Notes under the pieces: model-generated
Told to the model about the DNA's origin: nothing
Seen by the model: the letters and a program-made list of their open reading frames with translations, nothing else
Database searches by the model: none
In this document: positions 41,695 through 49,997 of the stretch, piece after piece
Layout: every line of letters starts with the position of its first letter
Position numbering within the stretch: position 1 is the first letter of the stretch
Assembly: GCA_026394555.1 (NCBI GenBank)
Contig: JAPKXZ010000064.1
Span: forward strand, 1-56,727
Source: Methanothrix sp.
GTDB lineage: Archaea > Halobacteriota > Methanosarcinia > Methanotrichales > Methanotrichaceae
DNA length: 56,727 bases
Direction: 5' to 3'
Position numbers and translations under genes: made by a program

Positions 41695-41778
41695 ATGAGA
41701 ATGACAACATTTCTATCAATGATCTTTTTGGCAGTACTACTTGCAACACCCTGGGCTGACCAGGCGGATATCAAGTAA
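41695..41778 (+). CDS. Possible 27-residue peptide, signal-peptide-like
   Basis: ATG at 41695 with AGAGGA eight bases upstream encodes a short hydrophobic peptide (MTTFLSMIFLAVLLATPWAD and six more) ending at TAA. It looks like a signal peptide with almost no mature part. It is either a truncated secreted-protein gene or a real small peptide. Confidence 0.3.
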   Translation: MRMTTFLSMIFLAVLLATPWADQADIK

Positions 41779-41882
41779 GATGGAATTGATCTCGGGCGGT
41801 TAAAATCGCTTTTCAGCAAATGAATGGGAAATGATGGCTCATGCCGCGTTCTCCTTTTTTCTTACCTGTGCGATCCAGAACT

Positions 41883-42920
41883 TCATTCATTTGCCTCGCA
41901 AAACTTCACCGCCATGGCCGCCCAGGTGAATCCCGCACCACTGCTTGCGATAACTATTAGATCGCCCGGCTTTATCCGCCTCTCTTCTATCGCCCGCCCC
42001 AGGTTGAAGAGGGTATCAACCGTGCCCATGTGGCCATAATCTTCAATGGAGGTCAGTGTGTTTTTCTCGCTCAAGCCCACGGATTGAAATATATCTCTTG
42101 AGAGGCTTCTTTTAACCTGGTTGGTGAAGAGAAAATCAATGTCCTCTAGCGAGTAGCCGCTCGTTTGTACGGCTCTTGTTATCACCTTGTTATAATTGTC
42201 CAGGTAGGTTTGGGATAGGATGCGATCCAGCCAATCGGGGTCGTCCACACAGATGTATTTGCTCCGGCTATCGTGAGCTGTCTGGCCATAGGGCATCTTT
42301 GTCCCGCCTAGTGGAACTTTAATGCAATCGACTGTTGATCCATCTGTTATCGAGGCGTATTCAAGTAGCTGGTTTTTTGCCTCACCTTTCTTGAGCAGGG
42401 CGGCTGCAGCCCCGTCCCCAACCATGAAGAGTGAAAGTGATCTTTTGTCAGTATAGTCAATGAATGGCGAAAGCTTTTCCGAGCATACAACCAGGGCATA
42501 CTCCTTTTCCAGATGGCCTAACGCCAGGTTTTTGCACAAATTGATGCCCAGGTTTCCGCCGTTGCAGCCGTTCTTGACCTCAAAAGCGTAGCAATCATCT
42601 GCCCCCAGAGCCGCTTGAATCCTGGCAGCCGGCGACCACATACTGTAGTCATAAAAGCTGGCACCGCAATAAGCGATGATTCCAATCTCTCTCGCATCTA
42701 TCCCCGCCCTTTGGACAGCCTGCCTGGCGGCGCGAATGCCCATATCCGAGGGCTGCTCATCCGGGGCGGCGATGTGCTTTTTTTCCATGCCGATCTTCTC
42801 TCTGAAGACCTCTTGTGGTATACCGGAGAGTTTCGATATCTCGCTGCTGGTGATGGTGCTCTCTGGAATGTAATAGCCGATCGATGCTATTCCCATTGTA
42901 TCGCTCTGCTGGCGTGTCAT
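41883..42920 (-). CDS. 3-oxoacyl-ACP synthase III-like thiolase-fold enzyme
   Basis: A 345-residue KAS III/FabH-type protein. The nucleophile is C119 in EVKNGCNGGNLG, and DYGHMGTVDTLFNLG holds the catalytic histidine. FTNQVKRS occupies the place of the family's asparagine region, and VGDGAAAALL is the usual KAS III loop. AGGA precedes the ATG at 42920. It is not the archaeal HMG-CoA synthase sequence type as I know it, so the condensation substrate is open. A stand-alone KAS III in a methanogen is notable next to the acyltransferase cluster 37 kb away, but no link is shown. Confidence 0.82.
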   Translation of the reverse strand: MTRQQSDTMGIASIGYYIPESTITSSEISKLSGIPQEVFREKIGMEKKHIAAPDEQPSDMGIRAARQAVQRAGIDAREIGIIAYCGASFYDYSMWSPAARIQAALGADDCYAFEVKNGCNGGNLGINLCKNLALGHLEKEYALVVCSEKLSPFIDYTDKRSLSLFMVGDGAAAALLKKGEAKNQLLEYASITDGSTVDCIKVPLGGTKMPYGQTAHDSRSKYICVDDPDWLDRILSQTYLDNYNKVITRAVQTSGYSLEDIDFLFTNQVKRSLSRDIFQSVGLSEKNTLTSIEDYGHMGTVDTLFNLGRAIEERRIKPGDLIVIASSGAGFTWAAMAVKFCEANE

Positions 42921-42937
42921 TTATGTCATTCCTGGTG

Positions 42938-45634
42938 CTAAAAATCAAACAGCGACTTCTGCTTCTGCTCTTTGGGAGCCTCGCAAAAGCTGAAGAGATT
43001 GCTCTGCCCCTTTCCCGGGCAGAGCCGGTCCCTGGTGATCCCAAAGCTTTCGAAGATGCGCAGCACGGGCGGCAAGATCTGCTTTTCCACGTAGTACTCT
43101 GTGTCCAGCGGCAGGTTCTTCTCCAAAACATAAGAAGGGTCCTCCGCCCGGTTCACGAACAGCTCTTTGTTCTTTTTGCCCCTCTTTCCCTGGACGATGA
43201 CAAAGGGCACCCTGTCGCCCACGCCCGGCACAGTTCCGCCCCGCTCTCGGATCTTCTCCACCAGTTGAATGTGCGGCTGCTTGTTCTTGTAGGAGTCGGA
43301 GCTTTTGGTGTAGCGGCGCGTTAAAGTAAGGTCTTCCAGGAAGGACGGGTCCAAAGAGAGATCCAGATTCTGCAGCCGGAGCACTACGGAGCGGACGTGC
43401 TCTACTGCCTCCTCCACCTTGCCTTCTTTGAGGACCAGCTCCAGGCAGGTCTTGAGCGTCTTCGAGGTCAGGCCGCACCAGTCGCGGCGCACCGTCTCCA
43501 TGCCCCTTACCTTGATTTTATCCTTCCAGCCGTCGCCCGCCTGCTCAAAGATCCAGAGAGCGTAACGCTTCTTGGCCAAAAAGATGCCTCGCCTTGCGAA
43601 GGCCTCAAAGACCAGCTCCATGGGCGCGGGAAGAGAAGAGGTGACCGTTTCTGCAATCTTTCTGCCGATCAGCCCGGCATCTTCGAGCGAGATTGCCCCC
43701 GTTTCTGGCCCGGCGGGCCGCAGTCGCACAAAGACGCTGTCCGTGTCCCCATAGACTACAAAGAGGTCAAAGCATTTCTCTGCCGCCTTTCCGAAGGGCA
43801 GAGCATCCTTGAAGACCACCTCCCCGTCTATCACGTAGGCTGAGCCGATCTCATCAATGATCTTCTGGGTGCGCAGAATGTTCTCCCTGCCAAATGAGGT
43901 GACGGCATTGGCCAGTGCCAGGCTGTAGAGCCGGGCGCGGGCATAACCGGAGTAACCGTAAAAGCTATTGAGCAGAATCTTCATGGCGTTTTGCTTGGCA
44001 TCCAAAAAGCGGCGCTCGTCTTCGCCTGCCTTCTTCATCAGATTTTTGGTTGCCGTTCTCTCATCGAGCAATTCCCGCAATACGGCAGGCATGATGCCCG
44101 GTGAGACCTGGGGGGAGACGAACCTGCCGCCCGAGGGAGCGGTTATAATCTTTGTCACACCACTGTCTACCTCTGGTGAACCCGGTGTCAATACGGTTGT
44201 GTAGCAAAGGTTATGGGCCATCATAATGGTGGGATAAAGGGACTTGTAGTCCAAAATAACAACGTCCTCCACCAGCCCCTTCTCCGGCACCAGGACGGCA
44301 CCCCCTTTCAGGCCCTCGTTCTCCACATAGCGCTCATCCGATACCTCTGCATCGGGCTTGGGCGGCACCACCCGGCCACGTTCGCGAAAGCGGCGCATGA
44401 GCAAGTTCTCCACCATGCCCGACTGCCCGCCGTTCACAACGTCCTGCAGCAATGAGCCGCTGGCCCGGGAGAGAGCGATGTACTTGTCCATGAGCCGCAG
44501 GTCGAGGAGCATGTGCATAGCCAGTACGGCATCTCTTCGCGAGTAGCTGATGAAGCGAGATAGACCCTCGCCGCTTTCGCCCCAGAGGCCCTCGATCTCT
44601 TTGGGGTCCACATCGTACTTCTCCATTCTAAGAAGCTCGGCGGCCGCGTTTCGAAGGGTGTACTGCTTGAGGCTGTAGGAGGAGCGGATAATAGGCAGCA
44701 GGTCCACCACCACCCGACCGGTAATGGAGACGTCGGTTCTGCTTACGATCTTTCTTATGTACCAGGAGTTGTTGTCCCGGCCCACTCGCGCCTCCACGTG
44801 ATTTTGCCTGCACCTCTCCTGCAGGTAGGGAAAATCGAACTCATTGGAGTTGTAGCCGGCCAGGATATCCGGATTGTAGTCACGAATGATTGCTACAAAC
44901 TGGGCTAAGAGGTCGTACTCATCCTGGCAGGTTCTGGTGTCAGAGCGAGGGCAGTCAATACTCTTTCCCACCAGCACCAGATCCTTATTACCCTGATATT
45001 TTGGCTCAAAGGCCATGCTGATCAAAATGACGGGCGACTTCTCCGCCTTGGGCATCTCCCCCTGATCAGGCAGGCACTCGATATCAAAGCTCATAAAGCG
45101 CAGCGGTGCATTGGTTTCATGCGAAACCGGATGCAGTGCCTCAACGTGTATCGGCGGTAGGGCCGAGGTAGAGTAGGCGGTTCCCGCGACAGCGCCGCCG
45201 GCGCCAGCGGTCCATTCCGGAATGGGGGCCTCCACCCATCCCATGCCACCTAAAGAGCGGTCGATAAGAAACCTGTTCTTGAAGAGAATGTCCGTCTCGT
45301 AGACGACCTTGATGCCGGTCACCTCTTTGGCCCTTTCCCTGAGGCTTCTCACCTCTTTGGGATCGTGAGTGGTGATCTTGAGCATCTTCTGAGGGGTGGT
45401 CTGAAAGCCGATGGGCAAAAAGCGCTCCACCTCCTCTACATCCTGTCCCATTGCCCGAAGATCCTCTAGGGCGCTCCTTCTAAAGTTTTCCTCCACGCCT
45501 GCATAAAAGTAGGGGCGAAAGCCTGCTACTCGGCAGGTAACGCTTTTTCCCTGTGGGGTTGGGCCGAAGAGCTGCACCAGTGGATTTCTATCAGAATCAT
45601 AGGTGTAGTTGGCGTCCAGGATCTGGAAGATCAT
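42938..45634 (-). CDS. polB: DNA polymerase, family B
   Basis: An 898-residue archaeal PolB. Exonuclease motifs are FDIECLP (Exo I), YNSNEFDFPYL (Exo II) and YSRRDAVLAMH (Exo III). Polymerase motifs are DYKSLYPTIM (A), LLNSFYGYSGYARARLYS (B) and VYGDTDSVFV (C). The extreme C-terminus QKSLFDF is a PCNA-interacting box, and QSNLFSF a few residues before may be a second. The ATG at 45634 (MIFQILDANYTYDSD) is preferred over the longer frame from 45712, which runs through the promoter region. No intein. Main or repair replicase of the cell. Confidence 0.96.
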   Translation of the reverse strand: MIFQILDANYTYDSDRNPLVQLFGPTPQGKSVTCRVAGFRPYFYAGVEENFRRSALEDLRAMGQDVEEVERFLPIGFQTTPQKMLKITTHDPKEVRSLRERAKEVTGIKVVYETDILFKNRFLIDRSLGGMGWVEAPIPEWTAGAGGAVAGTAYSTSALPPIHVEALHPVSHETNAPLRFMSFDIECLPDQGEMPKAEKSPVILISMAFEPKYQGNKDLVLVGKSIDCPRSDTRTCQDEYDLLAQFVAIIRDYNPDILAGYNSNEFDFPYLQERCRQNHVEARVGRDNNSWYIRKIVSRTDVSITGRVVVDLLPIIRSSYSLKQYTLRNAAAELLRMEKYDVDPKEIEGLWGESGEGLSRFISYSRRDAVLAMHMLLDLRLMDKYIALSRASGSLLQDVVNGGQSGMVENLLMRRFRERGRVVPPKPDAEVSDERYVENEGLKGGAVLVPEKGLVEDVVILDYKSLYPTIMMAHNLCYTTVLTPGSPEVDSGVTKIITAPSGGRFVSPQVSPGIMPAVLRELLDERTATKNLMKKAGEDERRFLDAKQNAMKILLNSFYGYSGYARARLYSLALANAVTSFGRENILRTQKIIDEIGSAYVIDGEVVFKDALPFGKAAEKCFDLFVVYGDTDSVFVRLRPAGPETGAISLEDAGLIGRKIAETVTSSLPAPMELVFEAFARRGIFLAKKRYALWIFEQAGDGWKDKIKVRGMETVRRDWCGLTSKTLKTCLELVLKEGKVEEAVEHVRSVVLRLQNLDLSLDPSFLEDLTLTRRYTKSSDSYKNKQPHIQLVEKIRERGGTVPGVGDRVPFVIVQGKRGKKNKELFVNRAEDPSYVLEKNLPLDTEYYVEKQILPPVLRIFESFGITRDRLCPGKGQSNLFSFCEAPKEQKQKSLFDF

Positions 45635-45742
45635 TGTTTTTAAATGGAAATTTCGGCTTAAATAGCTAATTGTGCTGAGAGCATCACAACTAAATATGTA
45701 CATGGAATACAATAATGTTGGATAGTTGCCAGGAGAAAAACG

Positions 45743-46057
45743 ATGATAAGAAAAACCGGGTTTTATAATACTGCCAATTTGTATATTATAATTATAATAT
45801 TAATCATTCTCGCATCCCAGTCCTATATAACTTTGTCATCCGCGGCGGCCGATAATTCGGCACTCATGAAGTTGATCTCTCAGAATGAAGATTCCCGGAT
45901 GGGCGTGAAGGATCTTGCATTCTTTTTGGTCACACATGATTTTGATGCCTTTCCTAAGAAAGACCACGTAGAAGTCAAAATAGATGATATCGTCTACGTG
46001 TTGGTGCCCAATGGTCAATATCCTGGACTGGCCAATGTAACCGTAGCGTCTCTATAA
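45743..46057 (+). CDS. Small secreted protein
   Basis: A 104-residue protein with an N-terminal hydrophobic segment (ANLYIIIIILIILASQSYIT) that should act as a signal peptide or anchor, and a mature part of about 70 residues (MGVKDLAFFLVTHDFDAFPK, VEVKIDDIVYVLVPNGQYPG). No family recognised. AGGAGA precedes the ATG. It stands first in a run of exported-protein genes on this strand. Confidence 0.6.
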   Translation: MIRKTGFYNTANLYIIIIILIILASQSYITLSSAAADNSALMKLISQNEDSRMGVKDLAFFLVTHDFDAFPKKDHVEVKIDDIVYVLVPNGQYPGLANVTVASL

Positions 46058-46131
46058 AAGAACAAGTTTAAAAAATGAAGAGAAGTAATAAGTAATGCAA
46101 GCAATAACCAATTGGTGAGGAGATTAAAATT

Positions 46132-48750
46132 ATGCAAGCTTTGATAAAATTCATTATCGGATTTCTTCTGATAGCTTTTCTGGTTACGGGTTCTTTAGCA
46201 GCTGAAGAAAAGACATCGAAGCAAATTCTAATTCTTGCCTCCTATAATCTTGGGATGAAATGGGATGATAGTATTATCTCCGAGATAAAGCATCAATTTG
46301 CAATTTATATGCCTTCGGCAGTTATCGACGTCGAATTCATGGACACAAAGAGAATCGATCCAAATGTTACCCGTTTGGCAGACTTGAAGACATTGTATCT
46401 TAAAAAGTACAAAGAGAGGCACTTCGATGTAATCATTTCTACCGATACCGACGCCTTCAAATTCTTGCTTAATAACAGCGAGGAGATTTTCCCGGATACG
46501 CCAGTCGTCTTCTGCGGCGTTATCAACTTCGATGATAATATGCTTCGAGGAAAACGCAATTTAACAGGCGTAATGGAGGTATTCGATATCAAAGATACCA
46601 TTTCATTGATGCTCAAATTGCATCCCCATACAAAGCTTATTGCTATTGTAAATGATAATACAACAACCGGTCAGTCCAATCGAGAGATTATGGATGCAGC
46701 AATTCCCGAATTCAAGGGCAATGTCTCCTTTGAGTACCTTGACAACCTCACGACAAAGGAACTCAGGCAGCGTGTCTCTACCCTGCCTAATGATAGCCTC
46801 ATCTTGGAGATGACCTTTAATAGGGACCGGACGGGAAAGATCTTGACTTATGAAGATGCAACAAGCCTAATTCAAGGAGCAAGCTCCATTCCAATTTATG
46901 CATTATGGGAGTTTTTTCTGGGATATGGAGTTGTAGGGGGAAAGATGCTCACCGGCGCGTCTCAGGGAAGCGAAGCGGCGAATCTTGCCTTCCGCATCTT
47001 AAGGGGAGAACCTGCGAAGAATATCCCTGTTGCAAGAGAGAACTTCAACCGTTACATGTTTGATAATTTTGAGCTGAATCGTTATGGCATTCCCATCTCC
47101 AGCTTGCCTCCAGATAGCGTGATAATTAACCAGCCATTCCAATCACGCGTTGATCTCAGCGAAAAGAACCTGAGCGGACTTAATCTATCCGGGGCCAACC
47201 TGAGCCGCTCCCAGCTACAAAATTGCAATCTGGAAATGACGAACCTTTGCGGATCAGTGCTGGAAGGATCCGAATTAGGCGATGCCCGGCTGGTTAGAAC
47301 CAACTTCCGGGGAGCAACCATGGATGAGACCGACTTAGATGGATCTGATCTATCTTTTGCCGATCTAAGGGGTGCTATTCTGGTCGGATCGGACATCACC
47401 GGCTCGAATCTGACCGGCGCGGACCTGCGAGGTGCAGATCTGGACCAGGCGCGTTTGCCAAATGCGATTCTAGCCGGAGCAAATCTGGATAAGGCAAACT
47501 TGACTGCGGTCGATCTTCAAAGTGCAGATCTTACCGGAACCTCCTTATTCCGAGCCTATTTGAGGCGGGCTAACTTACGTAGTTCGCGACTGATGGGTGC
47601 CAATCTATCCGGGGCAGACCTGGTTGGGGCTAACATGATTGATGCGGATCTATCCAATGCCGATCTGACCAATGCAGATATCTCAGAGAGCCGCTGTCAT
47701 GGCGCAAAGTTCGTCGGCTCTCGGTTAATCAATTCCCGGATTGGGTTTGCCAACCTGACTGATACGAACCTCAGCCGGGCCAACCTCTCCGGTTCATATC
47801 TTGCTTCTTCCGGTCTTACGGGTTCCGATCTCTCCAAAGCCAACCTCTCAAGGGCAAATCTCGAAGTTGCCAATATGCACAAAACTAGACTTGTCGGAGC
47901 AGATCTATCAAGTGCCAGTTTGCCCGGAGCGCATCTGGAAGATTCCGACCTCTCTAACTCTAATCTTGAAAACGCCGATCTTACCGGCGCATTGCTGGGC
48001 GGGTGCAATCTAACCGGCGCTAATCTGAATGGTGCCAGGCTTCTTGGTGCTGATCTTAGCCTTGCTCTCATGAAAGATGCATATATGACTCGCACCAACC
48101 TGATGGGTGCCAAAATGAGCTGGGTAGATATGGGCGATAGCAGTTTCAACGATTGCCAGTTCACCAGATCGGAACTCTTTGGAGCCAACCTCAGTAATTC
48201 CGATCTGACCGGTTCGGACTTTACCCGAGCATATTTGGTGAGAGCAAATCTGTCCGGCTGCACTCTGAAGGACGTCAACCTGGACTTTGCCGACCTTACC
48301 GGAGCAAAACTGCATAATGCCCAATTGAGCGGGGTCAGACTGGCGAACGTACTTCTAAATGATGCAGACTTATCGGGCGCGGACCTCACGGGATCTTATC
48401 TTTATGGCATGACCCTTACTGGAACTGTATGGAGCAAGGCGAACATAAGATCGTCCAGCATAATTTTGCTGAACTTTTTGGATGCAGATTTCAGCGGTGC
48501 CAACCTGCAAAAGACCCGTTTTGCCCAGACCTATATGAATAACACCAACTTTTCCGGTGCGGATCTGAGTGGTGCCGTCTTTGACACCTCGGCCTTCGAA
48601 AACGCCGATTTTACGGGTGCAAATCTGCAGGGCATCAAGTACGATTCCATAGCGCTACAGTTTTTCGCGGCGTCCAAACTGGATGGTGCCAAGATGAGCG
48701 CAGATTTGCAAACGGATCTGGAAAAATTGCGGTCAGGGATAATAACCTGA
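46132..48750 (+). CDS. Exported substrate-binding domain fused to a long pentapeptide-repeat helix
   Basis: An 872-residue protein. Residues 1-24 are a signal peptide (FIIGFLLIAFLVTGSLAA). Residues about 30-330 form a periplasmic-binding fold like the ABC_sub_bind domains of sensor kinases (QILILASYNLGMKWDDSIIS, DVIISTDTDAFKFLL, DTPVVFCGVINFDD, VNDNTTTGQSNREIM). From about 340 to 850 there is an almost unbroken A(D/N)LXX pentapeptide repeat (LSGLNLSGANLS, ADLTNADIS and so on), a right-handed quadrilateral beta-helix. The C-terminus (ASKLDGAKMS, LEKLRSG) matches the protein at 49998. GGTGAGGAG lies before the ATG. I know no described protein with this fusion; role perhaps ligand-responsive surface scaffold. 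Confidence 0.85.
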   Translation: MQALIKFIIGFLLIAFLVTGSLAAEEKTSKQILILASYNLGMKWDDSIISEIKHQFAIYMPSAVIDVEFMDTKRIDPNVTRLADLKTLYLKKYKERHFDVIISTDTDAFKFLLNNSEEIFPDTPVVFCGVINFDDNMLRGKRNLTGVMEVFDIKDTISLMLKLHPHTKLIAIVNDNTTTGQSNREIMDAAIPEFKGNVSFEYLDNLTTKELRQRVSTLPNDSLILEMTFNRDRTGKILTYEDATSLIQGASSIPIYALWEFFLGYGVVGGKMLTGASQGSEAANLAFRILRGEPAKNIPVARENFNRYMFDNFELNRYGIPISSLPPDSVIINQPFQSRVDLSEKNLSGLNLSGANLSRSQLQNCNLEMTNLCGSVLEGSELGDARLVRTNFRGATMDETDLDGSDLSFADLRGAILVGSDITGSNLTGADLRGADLDQARLPNAILAGANLDKANLTAVDLQSADLTGTSLFRAYLRRANLRSSRLMGANLSGADLVGANMIDADLSNADLTNADISESRCHGAKFVGSRLINSRIGFANLTDTNLSRANLSGSYLASSGLTGSDLSKANLSRANLEVANMHKTRLVGADLSSASLPGAHLEDSDLSNSNLENADLTGALLGGCNLTGANLNGARLLGADLSLALMKDAYMTRTNLMGAKMSWVDMGDSSFNDCQFTRSELFGANLSNSDLTGSDFTRAYLVRANLSGCTLKDVNLDFADLTGAKLHNAQLSGVRLANVLLNDADLSGADLTGSYLYGMTLTGTVWSKANIRSSSIILLNFLDADFSGANLQKTRFAQTYMNNTNFSGADLSGAVFDTSAFENADFTGANLQGIKYDSIALQFFAASKLDGAKMSADLQTDLEKLRSGIIT

Positions 48751-48836
48751 CCTGCAATTTTTTTGAGAATAACCTTTATCATTTTTGTGGGGTAATCAAT
48801 TATACACTCGTGTGAAGTTGGATGGAGATGGTCTGA

Positions 48837-49895
48837 TTGAAATGCATGTGGATTATAATTCTTTGTGCTCTTTTCCTGGTTGGCTTGGCTGTAGCAGGCG
48901 GTGGTGCAGCCATTAATGACTCCTCGGGAAAATATGAGCTGAATGTGACGTTGCTCGATTTTGGCCCGGTGGGGGACCATGGCTGGACGTACGAGGCCCA
49001 TGCAGGTGCATCCCAAATGGCCCAGAAGCTATCTTTTGTCAACCTCTCCGAGAGAGAGAATGCCGCCGGTCCTGACGCATCCCAAATATTGAGCGAATAC
49101 GCCAAGAATGGAGCTAAGCTGATATTCTGTCACAGCTACAACTTCATAGATGCCATCAAAGAAGTGGCCCCAAAATATCCGGATGTCATTTTCATGTGGG
49201 GCGGTGGGACGGAAAAGCTAGTCCCCAATGCAGGAGTTTATTACGAAAGGATTTATGAGGCGCAGTATCTTGCCGGAATCGTGGCTGGCAATATGACCAA
49301 GACGGGAAAAATCGCTTTTGTTGCTGCTCTGCCCACATCCCAGGTAATAATCGGCATCAATGCCTTTGCCAGGGGCGTCGCATCCTCCAATCCTCACGCC
49401 AAAGTGTACGTAGAGTGGATAGGGGACTGGTATGCCCCAGAAAAAGAGCGGGCCGTGGCCTTATCACTTATTAGCAAAGGATGCGATATCATAACCCATT
49501 GGTCCGATTCCGATGCGACGGGTCAAACTGCGGATGAGATGAATATCTACTTCATATCTTTCGGCTCAGATGTAGGCCGTTTCTCTCCTCGTGTCTACCT
49601 TACGGGCGCAATCTGGAACTGGGAGCCCATTATGACCGATATTGTAGAATCTGTGCATAACGGGACCTGGGATTCCCGCCCTGGGCATGATTGGTGGTAC
49701 GGACTGGCAGAAGGTGGAGTAAAGCTGGCGCCTTTTGGAGATCAGGTTCCCGGCGATGTCCGATCTTTTGTAGACAAGAAAGAAACGGAGATTATGCAGA
49801 AAAAACTGGCAATATTCCCCAATATTCGTGATGAAGAGCTGAAAACGATGTATTATCTCGAAGCAAATGTTGTGGGCAAGCTGCCTAAATCATAG
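48837..49895 (+). CDS. BMP/PnrA-family substrate-binding protein
   Basis: A 352-residue exported protein with signal peptide (MWIIILCALFLVGLAVAGGG) and the BMP family pattern: LLDFGPVGDHGWTYEAHAGA, GAKLIFCHSYNFIDAIKEVA, YEAQYLAGIVAGNMTKTGKI, GCDIITHWSDSDATGQTA. Members bind nucleosides or related ligands for ABC import. No lipobox cysteine is seen and no permease or ATPase gene is adjacent, so the protein may act in sensing or with a distant transporter. TTG at 48837 or ATG at 48846 are the possible starts. Confidence 0.85.
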   Translation: MKCMWIIILCALFLVGLAVAGGGAAINDSSGKYELNVTLLDFGPVGDHGWTYEAHAGASQMAQKLSFVNLSERENAAGPDASQILSEYAKNGAKLIFCHSYNFIDAIKEVAPKYPDVIFMWGGGTEKLVPNAGVYYERIYEAQYLAGIVAGNMTKTGKIAFVAALPTSQVIIGINAFARGVASSNPHAKVYVEWIGDWYAPEKERAVALSLISKGCDIITHWSDSDATGQTADEMNIYFISFGSDVGRFSPRVYLTGAIWNWEPIMTDIVESVHNGTWDSRPGHDWWYGLAEGGVKLAPFGDQVPGDVRSFVDKKETEIMQKKLAIFPNIRDEELKTMYYLEANVVGKLPKS

Positions 49896-49997
49896 GCGCT
49901 TTCCTTTTTTCTGGATTGGTGTGGCTTATCTCATTGTCTACTAGGAGGAGTTCACTCCCGATTAAAAATTAATAGTAGTAGTGCAGATAGTATTATC

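Noticed and set aside
16411-45634. Inteins in NrdD or PolB
   Set aside because: Both proteins are of ordinary length and their conserved motifs are continuous, with no splicing or homing-endonuclease blocks.
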